Of a DNA stretch of 64,000 nucleotides, positions 1 through 6,800 are shown piece after piece (positions within the stretch are counted from its first letter, which is position 1; each line of letters starts with the position of its first letter). The stretch is taken from positions 62,001 through 126,000 of the forward strand of contig NZ_STGE01000032.1 in assembly GCF_005222675.1 (NCBI RefSeq), read 5' to 3'. Both the position numbers and the translations under genes were made by a program. The stretch comes from Mycolicibacterium sp. CR10. Its GTDB lineage: Bacteria > Actinomycetota > Actinomycetes > Mycobacteriales > Mycobacteriaceae. The notes under the pieces were generated by a model. That model did no database searches. It was not told the origin of the DNA and saw only the letters and a program-made list of their open reading frames with translations.

Positions 1-62
1 GCTGTTTTGTGGAAGCGCCCTTGCGCCAGTGGATCTCGGTGATCACCGAAGCGAGTCTGAGC

Positions 63-137
63 TGGTGGTCCCGGCTGGTATCGAACCAGCGACCTTCCGC
101 GTGTGAGGCGGACGCTCTCCCACTGAGCTACGAGACC
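63..137 (-). tRNA. tRNA-Val (anticodon CAC)
   Basis: The minus strand folds as a full cloverleaf. The acceptor stem GGTCTCG pairs with CGGGACC (one T-G wobble), followed by discriminator A and an encoded CCA. The anticodon stem TCCGC/GCGGA holds the loop CTCACAC, giving anticodon CAC, which reads the valine codon GTG. The T-loop GTTCGATAC is standard. It stands alone on minus, about 700 bp from three plus-strand tRNA genes. Confidence 0.95.
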
Positions 138-341
138 GGATTCCCGACGAATCGAACGAGGCAGAAGACTAACACGCGAGGCGGTTCACCCCAGAATCCT
201 CTAGGGGTCGATTCCCTTTTTCAGTCCGCTCATCAGGGCTTTCACAGGTATCGTCGCCGCCATGACGCGCTGAGCTCACGCCCCCACCCTGGCGGCGTCG
301 ACGGCGGTGCCCACGATTCTTCTGAGAGGCATGGCGGTGTG
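138..341. other. Intergenic stretch with no gene seen
   Basis: About 200 bases lie between the minus-strand tRNA-Val and the exported-protein gene. No convincing coding frame, terminator or repeat is visible. It must hold the promoters for the divergently transcribed tRNA-Val and the following gene, but I cannot place them with confidence. Confidence 0.4.
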
Positions 342-752
342 ATGAATCGAGTCATCGTGGCGGTTGCCCTGGCCGGGACAGCAGTGCTGGGCGCGCCGGT
401 AGCCGCGGCCGACGTCGTCGGTTTCACGTCCCCGAGCGGCAACATCGGCTGCATCCTGTCCGAGGATCTTCTGCGTTGCGATATCGCGACGCGAGACTGG
501 TCGCCTCCGCCACGCCCCGCCGACTGTCCCGATTTCACCGACTTCGGTCAAGGCCTCATGGTGCAGCAGTACGGCCCCGCGAGGTTCGTGTGCGCCGGCG
601 ACACCACCCTGGGTGCCGGTCCGGCCCTGCCCTACGGGCAGTTCGAGGCAGGTGGCGGAATGAGCTGCAACAGCGAACCCTCCGGGATGCGGTGTTCCAA
701 CTCCGATGGCCATGGGTTCACCATTTCCCGACAGGCGTACTCCCTCTTCTGA
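342..752 (+). CDS. Small exported protein, DUF6636-like
   Basis: A 136-residue protein with a classical Sec signal peptide (about residues 1-23, ending Ala-Ala-Ala before Asp24). The mature part has conserved cysteines (C37, C46 and several later) and ends GHGFTISRQAYSLF. This matches the DUF6636 family of exported actinobacterial proteins, whose function is unknown. The frame is open further upstream, but the ATG at 342 is chosen because the signal peptide begins there. The protein is probably secreted or attached to the cell envelope. The family assignment is from memory of the motif pattern. Confidence 0.75.
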   Translation: MNRVIVAVALAGTAVLGAPVAAADVVGFTSPSGNIGCILSEDLLRCDIATRDWSPPPRPADCPDFTDFGQGLMVQQYGPARFVCAGDTTLGAGPALPYGQFEAGGGMSCNSEPSGMRCSNSDGHGFTISRQAYSLF

Positions 753-848
753 TTCTCGGCGCGACACGGCGAGCAAGGGATTTGTGTACCCCTAAGTGCG
801 TCGACTATCGTCGTGCATCGCGACGGCCGACGATCTCGGCCGTGGCGT

Positions 849-921
849 GCGGATGTAGCGCAGTTGGTAGCGCATCACCTTGCCAAGGTGAGGGTCGCGG
901 GTTCGAATCCCGTCATCCGCT
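849..921 (+). tRNA. tRNA-Gly (anticodon GCC)
   Basis: A cloverleaf with acceptor GCGGATG pairing with CATCCGC, anticodon stem TCACC/GGTGA, loop TTGCCAA (anticodon GCC) and a GTTCGAATC T-loop. CCA is not encoded (TCGA follows). It is the first of three closely spaced plus-strand tRNA genes, which are probably co-transcribed. Confidence 0.95.
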
Positions 922-948
922 CGAGGATGCAGTGGCATCAACCCCAGC

Positions 949-1019
949 GGTGGAGTGGCCGAGTGGTGAGGCAACGGCCTGCAAAGCCGTGCACACGGGT
1001 TCGATTCCCGTCTCCACCT
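949..1019 (+). tRNA. tRNA-Cys (anticodon GCA)
   Basis: A cloverleaf with acceptor GGTGGAG pairing with CTCCACC, anticodon stem ACGGC/GCCGT, loop CTGCAAA (anticodon GCA), and T-loop GTTCGATTC. CCA is not encoded. It lies 27 bases after tRNA-Gly and 15 bases before tRNA-Val. This Gly-Cys-Val order is what I recall from other mycobacteria. Confidence 0.95.
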
Positions 1020-1034
1020 CCGAGATTTGTCCCG

Positions 1035-1109
1035 GCGCGATTAGCTCAGCGGGAGAGCGCTTCCCTGACACGGAAGAGGTCACTGGTTCAATCCCAGTAT
1101 CGCGCACCA
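1035..1109 (+). tRNA. tRNA-Val (anticodon GAC)
   Basis: A cloverleaf with acceptor GCGCGAT pairing with ATCGCGC, anticodon stem CTTCC/GGAAG, loop CTGACAC (anticodon GAC), then discriminator A and encoded CCA at 1107-1109. It is the second valine tRNA in the window; with the CAC isoacceptor it covers GTG and GTC/GTT. Confidence 0.95.
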
Positions 1110-1149
1110 GAGTTTGTGCAGGTGAGAACCTCGGTTGACGAGGCGCACC

Positions 1150-1479
1150 TCATCCCTCGCCGCCGAGCTCAGTCCAATCCCGCTCAGTCTCAGCGGCGTT
1201 TTGGGCCATCACCGATTCGTCGAGCCACTTCTGCACGTCGCCGCCAAGGCGATCCGCCGACAGTTGGGCGAAGTCGAGGGCCTGCACCGCCATGGCCGCC
1301 AAGACGTTCATCGCCCGTCCGCTGCGGTGGATCTCTTCCATCAGCGCACCGAGCTGTTGATTGTCCTCGGCGCACAGCGCCGACAGGTACCGGCGGGCAT
1401 CCGCGAACTCCCGGTCGACATGAGGCATCTTCTTGCGGAACTCGTCGGGCGAGGGCAGGTCGCCGGGTGTCTGTGTCAT
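1150..1479 (-). CDS. Conserved hypothetical protein, 109 residues
   Basis: A soluble, largely helical 109-residue protein without signal peptide or membrane segment. It begins MTQTPGDLPSPDEF. The start is supported by an AGGGAA ribosome-binding site just upstream of the ATG. It is transcribed toward the tRNA-Val gene and ends 40 bases from it. I do not recognise a family. Its length and composition fit small conserved mycobacterial proteins of unknown role. Confidence 0.6.
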   Translation of the reverse strand: MTQTPGDLPSPDEFRKKMPHVDREFADARRYLSALCAEDNQQLGALMEEIHRSGRAMNVLAAMAVQALDFAQLSADRLGGDVQKWLDESVMAQNAAETERDWTELGGEG

Positions 1480-1723
1480 GTGGGTTCCCTTTCGGTACTG
1501 AACGCGGGCGACGAGGCTAGCGGCGATCTGACATGTGACGCGCTGCCGGCGCCATTGCTGGACGAGACGAGAGTTGTCCGGTGAGCCGCCGATTTTCGGA
1601 ACCGCGACCGCTCGTGTCTAATCATTACAGCGCGCGACGCCTCACAGAGGTGTGCTTTGACCCAGGAGAGCGGGCCCCGAACTTGGGGCACGGCACAACC
1701 GCCCCGGCCCGCGGCAGCAACTG
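1480..1723. other. Intergenic stretch with no gene seen
   Basis: About 240 bases upstream of both the 109-residue minus-strand gene and the GAP-family remnant. A minus-strand open frame of 71 codons exists but has neither a recognisable product nor a ribosome-binding site. The expected N-terminal half of a GAP-family protein is not found here in any plus frame. Confidence 0.4.
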
Positions 1724-2125
1724 GTGAGCAGTGACCCGCCGACTATTGGTCAGCCATCAGTGTGCACACCCCTGCGAGTCCGACACGGCCTGCGGCCGGC
1801 GGATAGAGGTAAACCTGTTGACGCTCAGACAATTTGGGCGGCGACTCGCTCAAAGCCCGCCAAGCATGCCGCAGCTGCGGGATTCGCGATCGGCACCGCG
1901 CACATGAGCGTGCTCGGCATCAGTGTGGCGGTGGTCTACTTCACCGCCCTTGCGGGACCGACCGCGGCGGTCCCGATACTCGCGTACCTGCTGTGGACGC
2001 ATCGTGTCGACCGGCAACTCGAGCGATTCAGGAGCTGGATGCAGCGACGGCAGGCCCTCATCACGGCCGCGGTCCTCCTCCTCATCGGCATTGCCCTGCT
2101 GTACAACGGGATTGGCGCGGTATAG
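1724..2125 (+). pseudogene. C-terminal remnant of a GAP-family membrane protein
   Basis: The last 80 or so residues (from about AAAAGFAIGTAHMSVLG to LLLIGIALLYNGIGAV) carry two hydrophobic segments. They also carry the layout typical of the C-terminal half of GAP-family (sulfolipid-1-addressing-protein-like) exporters. Full members are about 220-240 residues with six membrane spans. Here the frame from a GTG at 1724 gives only 133 residues, and the first 50 look like random reading through non-coding DNA. I read it as a 5'-truncated relic. A short working protein cannot be excluded. Confidence 0.5.
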
Positions 2126-2325
2126 AGCGTCGACCGAGACCACACCGCCCCCGGACGCCCGCCCTCGCTCACTGCCGGGCGGGGACAGCGGGCCGCCACC
2201 GAGTGCCGGGTCAATCCCCGATCGTTACCACTTTCGCAGCCGGCGCCTATGCACCTATAAGGCCTTTCTCAGGTTCGGCCCATATGTTCATCGTCAGAGA
2301 TACAACCCAAGACGAACCCGATACG

Positions 2326-2364
2326 CTCGGCCCGCCACCAACCCCCCCTGGGTGGCGGGCCGAG
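2326..2364 (+). terminator. Strong hairpin, terminator-like
   Basis: The arms CTCGGCCCGCCACC (2326-2339) and GGTGGCGGGCCGAG (2351-2364) are perfectly complementary over 14 bp around an 11-base C-rich loop. Only a weak T run follows, as is common for mycobacterial terminators. It lies between the GAP remnant and the next gene in the otherwise featureless 2126-2461 gap. Confidence 0.6.
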
Positions 2365-2461
2365 ATCGTGTTTGCTGTCCTGGAAAGTGCACGACGCCTA
2401 GCCCTCACCGACTAAAGTTTCGCGGTACACCGGCACGCTTCCGACAACCCAGGGGTGGGAC

Positions 2462-2890
2462 ATGATTCGCGAGATGCTCGTTGCGACCGCCATCGGCGCC
2501 GCTGCCGTTGCAGCAGCCCCGGCCGCGATAGCCGAGCCCGGCCCGCAATATCCCGATCTGTCGGGACGCTACGCGACCGACGTGCCCGGGATGGTCTACG
2601 ACGCCCACCTCACCGGTCCGTGCACCAACATGGAGCTTTTTACATTCGGGCGGGGCCGCGGCGGCGAGGCCCTGCAGTGCCGGTGGATTCCCAACCAGTG
2701 GCCGCCGATCTACACCGGCTTCTGGCAGTCCACCTATGAACTCCACGGTGTCCAGGAGATCGGCGCCCGGTGCCCGAAGCCCCAGGCCGCAGCTCAGTCC
2801 CCCGACGGTCGACCGCTGCTGTGCCTCGGCGCCCAAGGATGGCAGCCGGGATTCCTCACCAGCGCGGACGCCCGTTTCTTCCCCCGCTGA
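2462..2890 (+). CDS. Small exported protein of unknown function
   Basis: A 142-residue protein with a signal peptide (residues 1-24, cleavage after Ala-Ile-Ala before Glu25) and four cysteines in the mature part, probably two disulfides. The purine-rich AGGGGTGGGA directly before the ATG serves as ribosome-binding site. It resembles the many small exported mycobacterial proteins that begin with a mature segment rich in Pro, Tyr and Gly. I cannot assign a function. It converges on the AraC-type gene, with three bases between the stops. Confidence 0.7.
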   Translation: MIREMLVATAIGAAAVAAAPAAIAEPGPQYPDLSGRYATDVPGMVYDAHLTGPCTNMELFTFGRGRGGEALQCRWIPNQWPPIYTGFWQSTYELHGVQEIGARCPKPQAAAQSPDGRPLLCLGAQGWQPGFLTSADARFFPR

Positions 2891-2893
2891 CGT

Positions 2894-3250
2894 TCAGGAG
2901 CTCCGGAGAGTGCGACTCGGCTCAGTGCCGAACACCTGCTTGTAAGCGCTGCTGAAGCGGCCGGGATGGCTGAACCCGCAGCGTCCCGCAATCGATGTGA
3001 CGGTGTCCTGCGCCGGATCGGCCGACTTCAGCTCGCGGTGGGCGCGTTCCAGCCTGACCCGCCGGAGATACTCCAGCGGAGTCAGGTCCAGATGCTCGCG
3101 GAAGGCGTACTGGATGGCCCTCGGAGTGACGTCGCTGGCAGCAGCGATGTCCCGAATGGAAATCTCGTACTGGGCATTGTCATGAATGAAGTCCAGTGCG
3201 CGCCGCAACATCCGCGGTTTGGTCGTGGTTGCCTTCTCATCACTCTGCAT
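2894..3250 (-). CDS. Stand-alone AraC-type DNA-binding protein
   Basis: The whole 118-residue protein is one AraC/XylS C-terminal domain. HTH 1 is around ISIRDIAAASDVTPRAIQYAF, followed by LTPLEYLRRVRLERAHREL, and HTH 2 by TSIAGRCGFSHPGRFSSAYK, ending FGTEPS. The usual ligand-binding N-terminal domain (150-200 residues) is absent. The ATG at 3250 is preferred over a TTG at 3268. The gene is divergent from the SRPBCC gene across about 80 bases, so that gene is a plausible target. It may be a natural single-domain regulator or a truncated one. Confidence 0.8.
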   Translation of the reverse strand: MQSDEKATTTKPRMLRRALDFIHDNAQYEISIRDIAAASDVTPRAIQYAFREHLDLTPLEYLRRVRLERAHRELKSADPAQDTVTSIAGRCGFSHPGRFSSAYKQVFGTEPSRTLRSS

Positions 3251-3332
3251 CAAGGGGGGTGTTCCCAAACTTCGCGCACAGCGAAACCCCCGAGTGATCT
3301 ACGCCACTGATCGGCCTGAGACGATCGCACCT

Positions 3333-3809
3333 ATGACCGATCGCATCGAGGTTCCGCGCACCATCCCCGCATCCCCCGCCGACATCTTCGCCGTGCTGTG
3401 CGATCCGCAGGGTCACGTGGCCATCGACGCCACCGGAATGTTGCAGGACGCCGACGGCACACCCGTCGGCGCGGTCGGCGACAGCTTCGTCGTCCACATG
3501 GACCGCGAGGCACTCAACGACTTCCCGATGGGCCGCTACGACGTCACCGTGCAGATCAGCCAGTTCGAGCAGGACCAGCTGATCGCATGGACGATCCTGG
3601 GCCAGATCAAGCCGCAGATCGGCCACGTGTACGGCTACCGCCTCGAACCGGCCGAGGAGGGCACGCTGGTCACGTCGTTCTATGACTGGTCCGACATCGA
3701 CCAGCACTGGCGCGACGCCGACATCTTTCCTGTCGTCTCCGAGGCCGCCTTGCGCGCCACGCTCGGAATCCTCGACCGCACGGTGCGGCGCGGTTACCCC
3801 AAGGGCTGA
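3333..3809 (+). CDS. SRPBCC-fold protein
   Basis: A 158-residue soluble protein beginning MTDRIEVPRTIPASPADIF. It shows the START/SRPBCC (polyketide cyclase/AHSA1-like) layout: an opening beta strand with an I-x-A-S/P-x-x-I-F start, a central YDVTVQISQFE strand, and a closing helix from about residue 128. Such proteins form a hydrophobic pocket that binds small lipids or polyketide-like ligands. The frame is open upstream, but the ATG at 3333 is where the fold begins. It lies between an AraC-type gene and a Clp-N regulator; its ligand is unknown. Confidence 0.8.
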   Translation: MTDRIEVPRTIPASPADIFAVLCDPQGHVAIDATGMLQDADGTPVGAVGDSFVVHMDREALNDFPMGRYDVTVQISQFEQDQLIAWTILGQIKPQIGHVYGYRLEPAEEGTLVTSFYDWSDIDQHWRDADIFPVVSEAALRATLGILDRTVRRGYPKG

Positions 3810-3811
3810 CT

Positions 3812-3858
3812 CGTCAACCCACGGTTGACGCATCGCATTCGTCAACCTACGGTTGACG
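3812..3858. promoter_or_regulatory. Two tandem palindromic operators
   Basis: Two nearly identical 19-bp palindromes, CGTCAACC-CAC-GGTTGACG (3812-3830) and CGTCAACC-TAC-GGTTGACG (3840-3858), are spaced 28 bp centre to centre. The second ends one base before the ATG of the Clp-N/HTH gene. This leaves no room for a ribosome-binding site, which suggests a leaderless transcript. A dimeric repressor site is likely, and autoregulation by the adjacent HTH protein is the simplest inference. Confidence 0.75.
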
Positions 3859-3859
3859 A

Positions 3860-4576
3860 ATGACCGCCAAGATCACCCACCCCGTCCGCTTGGACGATCT
3901 CATCGACGTCATCACGCAGGTTCACGACGAACCCCTCGAGCAACTCACCGACGCTGTGCTGGCCGCAGAGGCGCTCGGCGAGGTGGCCGACCACCTCATC
4001 GGCCACTTCGTCGATCAAGCGCGCAGGTCGGGGGCATCGTGGACCGAGATCGGTCAGTCCATGGGCGTCACCAAGCAGGCCGCCCAGAAGCGATTTGTCC
4101 CCAAAACCCCCACCGATGCTGCCGCGCTGGACCCCAACGCCGGGTTCAGCCGATTCACCGACCGAGCCCGCAACGTCATCGTCGAGGCGCAGAACACGGC
4201 GCACGCCGCGGGCAACGGCGAGATTCGGCCAGAACACCTGGTGCTGGGGCTGTTCGCCGACCCGACCGGTCTGGCCGCCCGCCTGATCGCCGATCAGGGA
4301 ATCGACGTGACCGCGGTCGGTGACTCCATCACCCTGCCGCCCCGGGCCGACGAGGTGCCCGCACTGATCCCCTTCGACGCGCGCGCCAAGAAGGCACTCG
4401 AATTGACGTTCCGCCACGCCCTTCGGCTCGGCCACAACTACGTCGGCACCGAACACCTGCTGCTGGCGCTCCACGAGGAGGAAGACGCCGATGGCGCACT
4501 GCACGTCCTCGGCGTCGACGGCGAACGCTTCGAACGCGACCTGCTCGCCGCGCTGGACGCCTTCACCGACACCTGA
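3860..4576 (+). CDS. HTH protein with two Clp N-terminal repeats
   Basis: A 238-residue protein. Residues about 58-79 (ASWTEIGQSMGVTKQAAQKR) form a helix-turn-helix. Two Clp-N (ClpA/ClpC amino-terminal) repeats follow, at about 96-150 (FTDRARNVIVEAQNTA, then EHLVLGLF) and 172-230 (FDARAKKALELTFRHALRL, then EHLLLAL). No AAA+ domain is present, so it is not a chaperone. In this architecture the Clp-N repeats probably sense or bind misfolded protein or a phospho-residue, while the HTH binds DNA. The gene starts directly on the second of two palindromes, and autoregulation is likely. Confidence 0.85.
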   Translation: MTAKITHPVRLDDLIDVITQVHDEPLEQLTDAVLAAEALGEVADHLIGHFVDQARRSGASWTEIGQSMGVTKQAAQKRFVPKTPTDAAALDPNAGFSRFTDRARNVIVEAQNTAHAAGNGEIRPEHLVLGLFADPTGLAARLIADQGIDVTAVGDSITLPPRADEVPALIPFDARAKKALELTFRHALRLGHNYVGTEHLLLALHEEEDADGALHVLGVDGERFERDLLAALDAFTDT

Positions 4577-4623
4577 TCCACACGTCGACCTCACACTCGG
4601 GCCCCCGCGGTCGTCTTCATGAT

Positions 4624-5115
4624 GTGAAGGTGCGACCGTTCGAGGATGTGGTGACCCAGCACGGTGCCACCGTGCTGCGGGTCTGTCGCGCGGTACTCGG
4701 TCCCGCCCACCGCGAGGACGCCGAGGACGCGTGGTCGGACACCTTCCTCTCGGCACTGCGCGCCTACCCCGACCTGCCCGACGATGCGAACGTCGAGGCC
4801 TGGCTGGTGACGATCGCCCACCGCCGATCCCTTGACGTCGGGCGCGCCCGCTCGCGGCGGCCCATCCCGACCGAGGCGCCCCCGGAACGCATCGACACCC
4901 GCGCCGACCCCGGGACCCGCGACCCGGATCTGTGGGCCGCCCTGGCACGCCTGCCCGAGAAGCAGCGTCGGGCCGTGGCCTACCACCACATCGCCGGCCT
5001 TCCGTTCGCGGAAGTGGCGGCCATCCTCGACAACTCCCCGGACGCCGCGCGACGCGCCGCGTCCGACGGCATCAAGACCCTGCGCAAGCACTGGATGAAG
5101 GACGACATCAGATGA
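4624..5115 (+). CDS. ECF-type RNA polymerase sigma factor
   Basis: A 163-residue sigma-70 family protein. Region 2 is at about residues 6-80 (FEDVVTQHGATVLRVCRAVL, then AEDAWSDTFLSALRAYP and EAWLVTIAHRRSLDVGRAR). Region 4 is at about 105-158 (LWAALARLPEKQRRAVAYHH, then PFAEVAAILDNSPDAARRA). The GTG at 4624 is the only sensible start. No anti-sigma gene is adjacent. The stop codon overlaps the ATG of the methyltransferase gene (ATGA), so the two are co-translated. A role in the DNA-alkylation response is inferred from that partner. Confidence 0.85.
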   Translation: MKVRPFEDVVTQHGATVLRVCRAVLGPAHREDAEDAWSDTFLSALRAYPDLPDDANVEAWLVTIAHRRSLDVGRARSRRPIPTEAPPERIDTRADPGTRDPDLWAALARLPEKQRRAVAYHHIAGLPFAEVAAILDNSPDAARRAASDGIKTLRKHWMKDDIR

Positions 5116-5708
5116 ACGACAACATTTTTGACGTTTCAGTTCCTGACGAGGACGCCGCGCTACGACAACTGCGCGACCGCCTCTGTGCGGCCGCCGAGCA
5201 GTCGGGGCTCCTCGACGTCGCCTATCGGACCCTCGACACCCCAGTCGGCACCCTGCTGCTGGCCGCCACCCCGGTCGGGGTGGTGCGGGTGGCCTTCGAC
5301 ATCGAGGACCACGACGCGGTGCTGGCCCGGCTTGCCGACACGCTGAGCCCACGCATCGTGCATGCGCCTGCTCGCCTGGACGTCGTCGCGCATCAGATCG
5401 ACGAGTACTTCGCCAAGCGGCGCACCGCGTTCGACGTCCCCGTCGACCTGAGCCTCACCGACGGGTTCCGGCGCAGCGTCGTCGAGCACCTGCGTGACAT
5501 CGGCTACGGCCGGCGGGAAAGCTACGCGCAAGTGGCCGCCGCCATCGGCAGTCCCCGCGCGGTGCGCGCCGTCGGCAGCGCCTGCGCCCACAACCCTCTG
5601 CCCGTCGTCATCCCGTGCCACCGCGTCGTACGCTCGGACGGCACCACCGGCCAGTACGTCGGCGGGCCGCGGGCCAAGTCCGTTCTGCTCGAACTCGAAG
5701 CGGCCTGA
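5112..5708 (+). CDS. ogt: Methylated-DNA-protein-cysteine methyltransferase
   Basis: A 198-residue suicide repair enzyme that transfers the alkyl group from O6-alkylguanine in DNA to its own cysteine. The PCHRV active-site motif is at residues 168-172 (Cys169 is the acceptor), preceded by the HTH region with the arginine finger (SPRAVRAVGSACAHNPLPVV). The N-terminal RNase-H-like domain spans about residues 35-115. It is translationally coupled to the preceding sigma factor gene. The name ogt is by family. This is an extra copy if the species also has the usual adaptive-response ogt elsewhere. Confidence 0.92.
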   Translation: MNDNIFDVSVPDEDAALRQLRDRLCAAAEQSGLLDVAYRTLDTPVGTLLLAATPVGVVRVAFDIEDHDAVLARLADTLSPRIVHAPARLDVVAHQIDEYFAKRRTAFDVPVDLSLTDGFRRSVVEHLRDIGYGRRESYAQVAAAIGSPRAVRAVGSACAHNPLPVVIPCHRVVRSDGTTGQYVGGPRAKSVLLELEAA

Positions 5709-5778
5709 CGGTCAACCCGGTGCTGGCCATTCCGCGGGTGTGCGATCATGCGAAGCACGTCTAGGAGGGGACACCTAC

Positions 5779-6273
5779 ATGCGTCGCTCGCTCGCGCTGC
5801 TGATCGCCACGCTGGCCGCACTGGGAGGTCTGCTCGCGCCGCCGGCGTCGGCGGCCAACATCCCGATCGGCCGACTGGGTGAGCCGCTTCGCGTGGAGTT
5901 CAAGGGGCTGGTTGCCGACGTCACCGTCAACAACATTCTTCCCTCACCGGTGCCCCCGGGATTCGGCTATCCGCCCCGGGCGCCGCGCTATCAGGTGTTC
6001 CGCGCCGACATCACCATCACCCCGGTGCAGGTCCCCACGCCGTACGCAATGGCCATCACGTTCCAGTTCCGCGGCGTGACCCCGACCGGCGACGCCTACG
6101 AGCCGCGCAACAGCGACGCACCCGACGCGCTGCAACTCGGCATGCAGAACGCCCGGGTGGGCCAGACATTCACCGGCGGTGTCTGGTGGGACTGCTACCG
6201 CGACCTGGTGTCCAATGTGGTCCTGCTGGACAAGATCACCGGCACCCGCCTGGCGCAGTGGAACGTGGCCTGA
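5779..6273 (+). CDS. Exported MPT63-like (DUF1942) protein
   Basis: A 164-residue exported protein with a signal peptide (residues 1-26, cleavage after Ala-Ser-Ala-Ala) and a mature beta-rich domain of the DUF1942/MPT63 immunoglobulin-like type. An excellent AGGAGGGG ribosome-binding site lies 8 bases before the ATG. It corresponds in position to Rv2668, as I recall. MPT63-like proteins are abundant in culture filtrate, but their function is not established. The downstream GNAT gene begins inside its last codons. Confidence 0.8.
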   Translation: MRRSLALLIATLAALGGLLAPPASAANIPIGRLGEPLRVEFKGLVADVTVNNILPSPVPPGFGYPPRAPRYQVFRADITITPVQVPTPYAMAITFQFRGVTPTGDAYEPRNSDAPDALQLGMQNARVGQTFTGGVWWDCYRDLVSNVVLLDKITGTRLAQWNVA

Positions 6274-6800
6274 GCCCGCAGATCAGCGCGGCCGACGTCA
6301 CCCGGCTGGCCGAACTCGCCGACGTCGCCGCCCGCACCTTTCCGCTGGCCTGTCCCCCATCGGCCACCGCGGAGGACATCGCCGCCTTCATCGCCGAGAA
6401 CCTCACCGCTGCACGCTTCGCCGACTACGTCGCCGACCCCGGCCGCGACGTGCTCACCGCGACTGAGCACGGACGAATCGTGGGCTACGCCATGATAATT
6501 CGCGGAGTTCCCGACAACGACGACGTCGCCCGCGCGGTCACCGCGCGTCCCGCGGTGGAACTGTCGAAGATGTACGTGCTGCCCGACGCCCACGGCAGCG
6601 GCGTGTCCGCGGCGCTGATGTCGGCCGCACTGGACGGAGCCACCGCGCAAGGCGCGGCATCCGTCTGGCTCGGTGTCAACCAGCACAACGATCGCGCACA
6701 ACGCTTCTACGCCAAGCACGGCTTCACGATCACTGGTACCAAGACCTTCCGGCTCGGCAACCACATCGAGCAGGACTACGTGATGGTGCGCCCCGCCTGA
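6258..6800 (+). CDS. GNAT-family N-acetyltransferase
   Basis: A 180-residue GCN5-related acetyltransferase. The acetyl-CoA site is visible as LSKMYVLPDAHGSGVSAAL, followed by the ASVWLGVNQHNDRAQRFYAKHGF motif B. The start is taken as the GTG at 6258, giving a 16-base overlap with the previous gene. There is no in-frame ATG near the fold's beginning, and the upstream frame is inside the DUF1942 gene. The substrate is unknown. Matches Rv2669 by position. It overlaps the convergent ZapE-like gene by 25 bases. Confidence 0.85.
   Translation: MERGLSPQISAADVTRLAELADVAARTFPLACPPSATAEDIAAFIAENLTAARFADYVADPGRDVLTATEHGRIVGYAMIIRGVPDNDDVARAVTARPAVELSKMYVLPDAHGSGVSAALMSAALDGATAQGAASVWLGVNQHNDRAQRFYAKHGFTITGTKTFRLGNHIEQDYVMVRPA

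Noticed and set aside
1126..1137. CTCGGTTGACGAGG after tRNA-Val as another copy of the Clp-N operator
   Set aside because: It contains GGTTGACG only once and lacks the CGTCAACC arm; it is a small hairpin, perhaps a weak terminator.
1476..1691. 71-codon frame on minus upstream of the 109-residue gene
   Set aside because: No motif, no ribosome-binding site, and it overlaps the likely promoter region.
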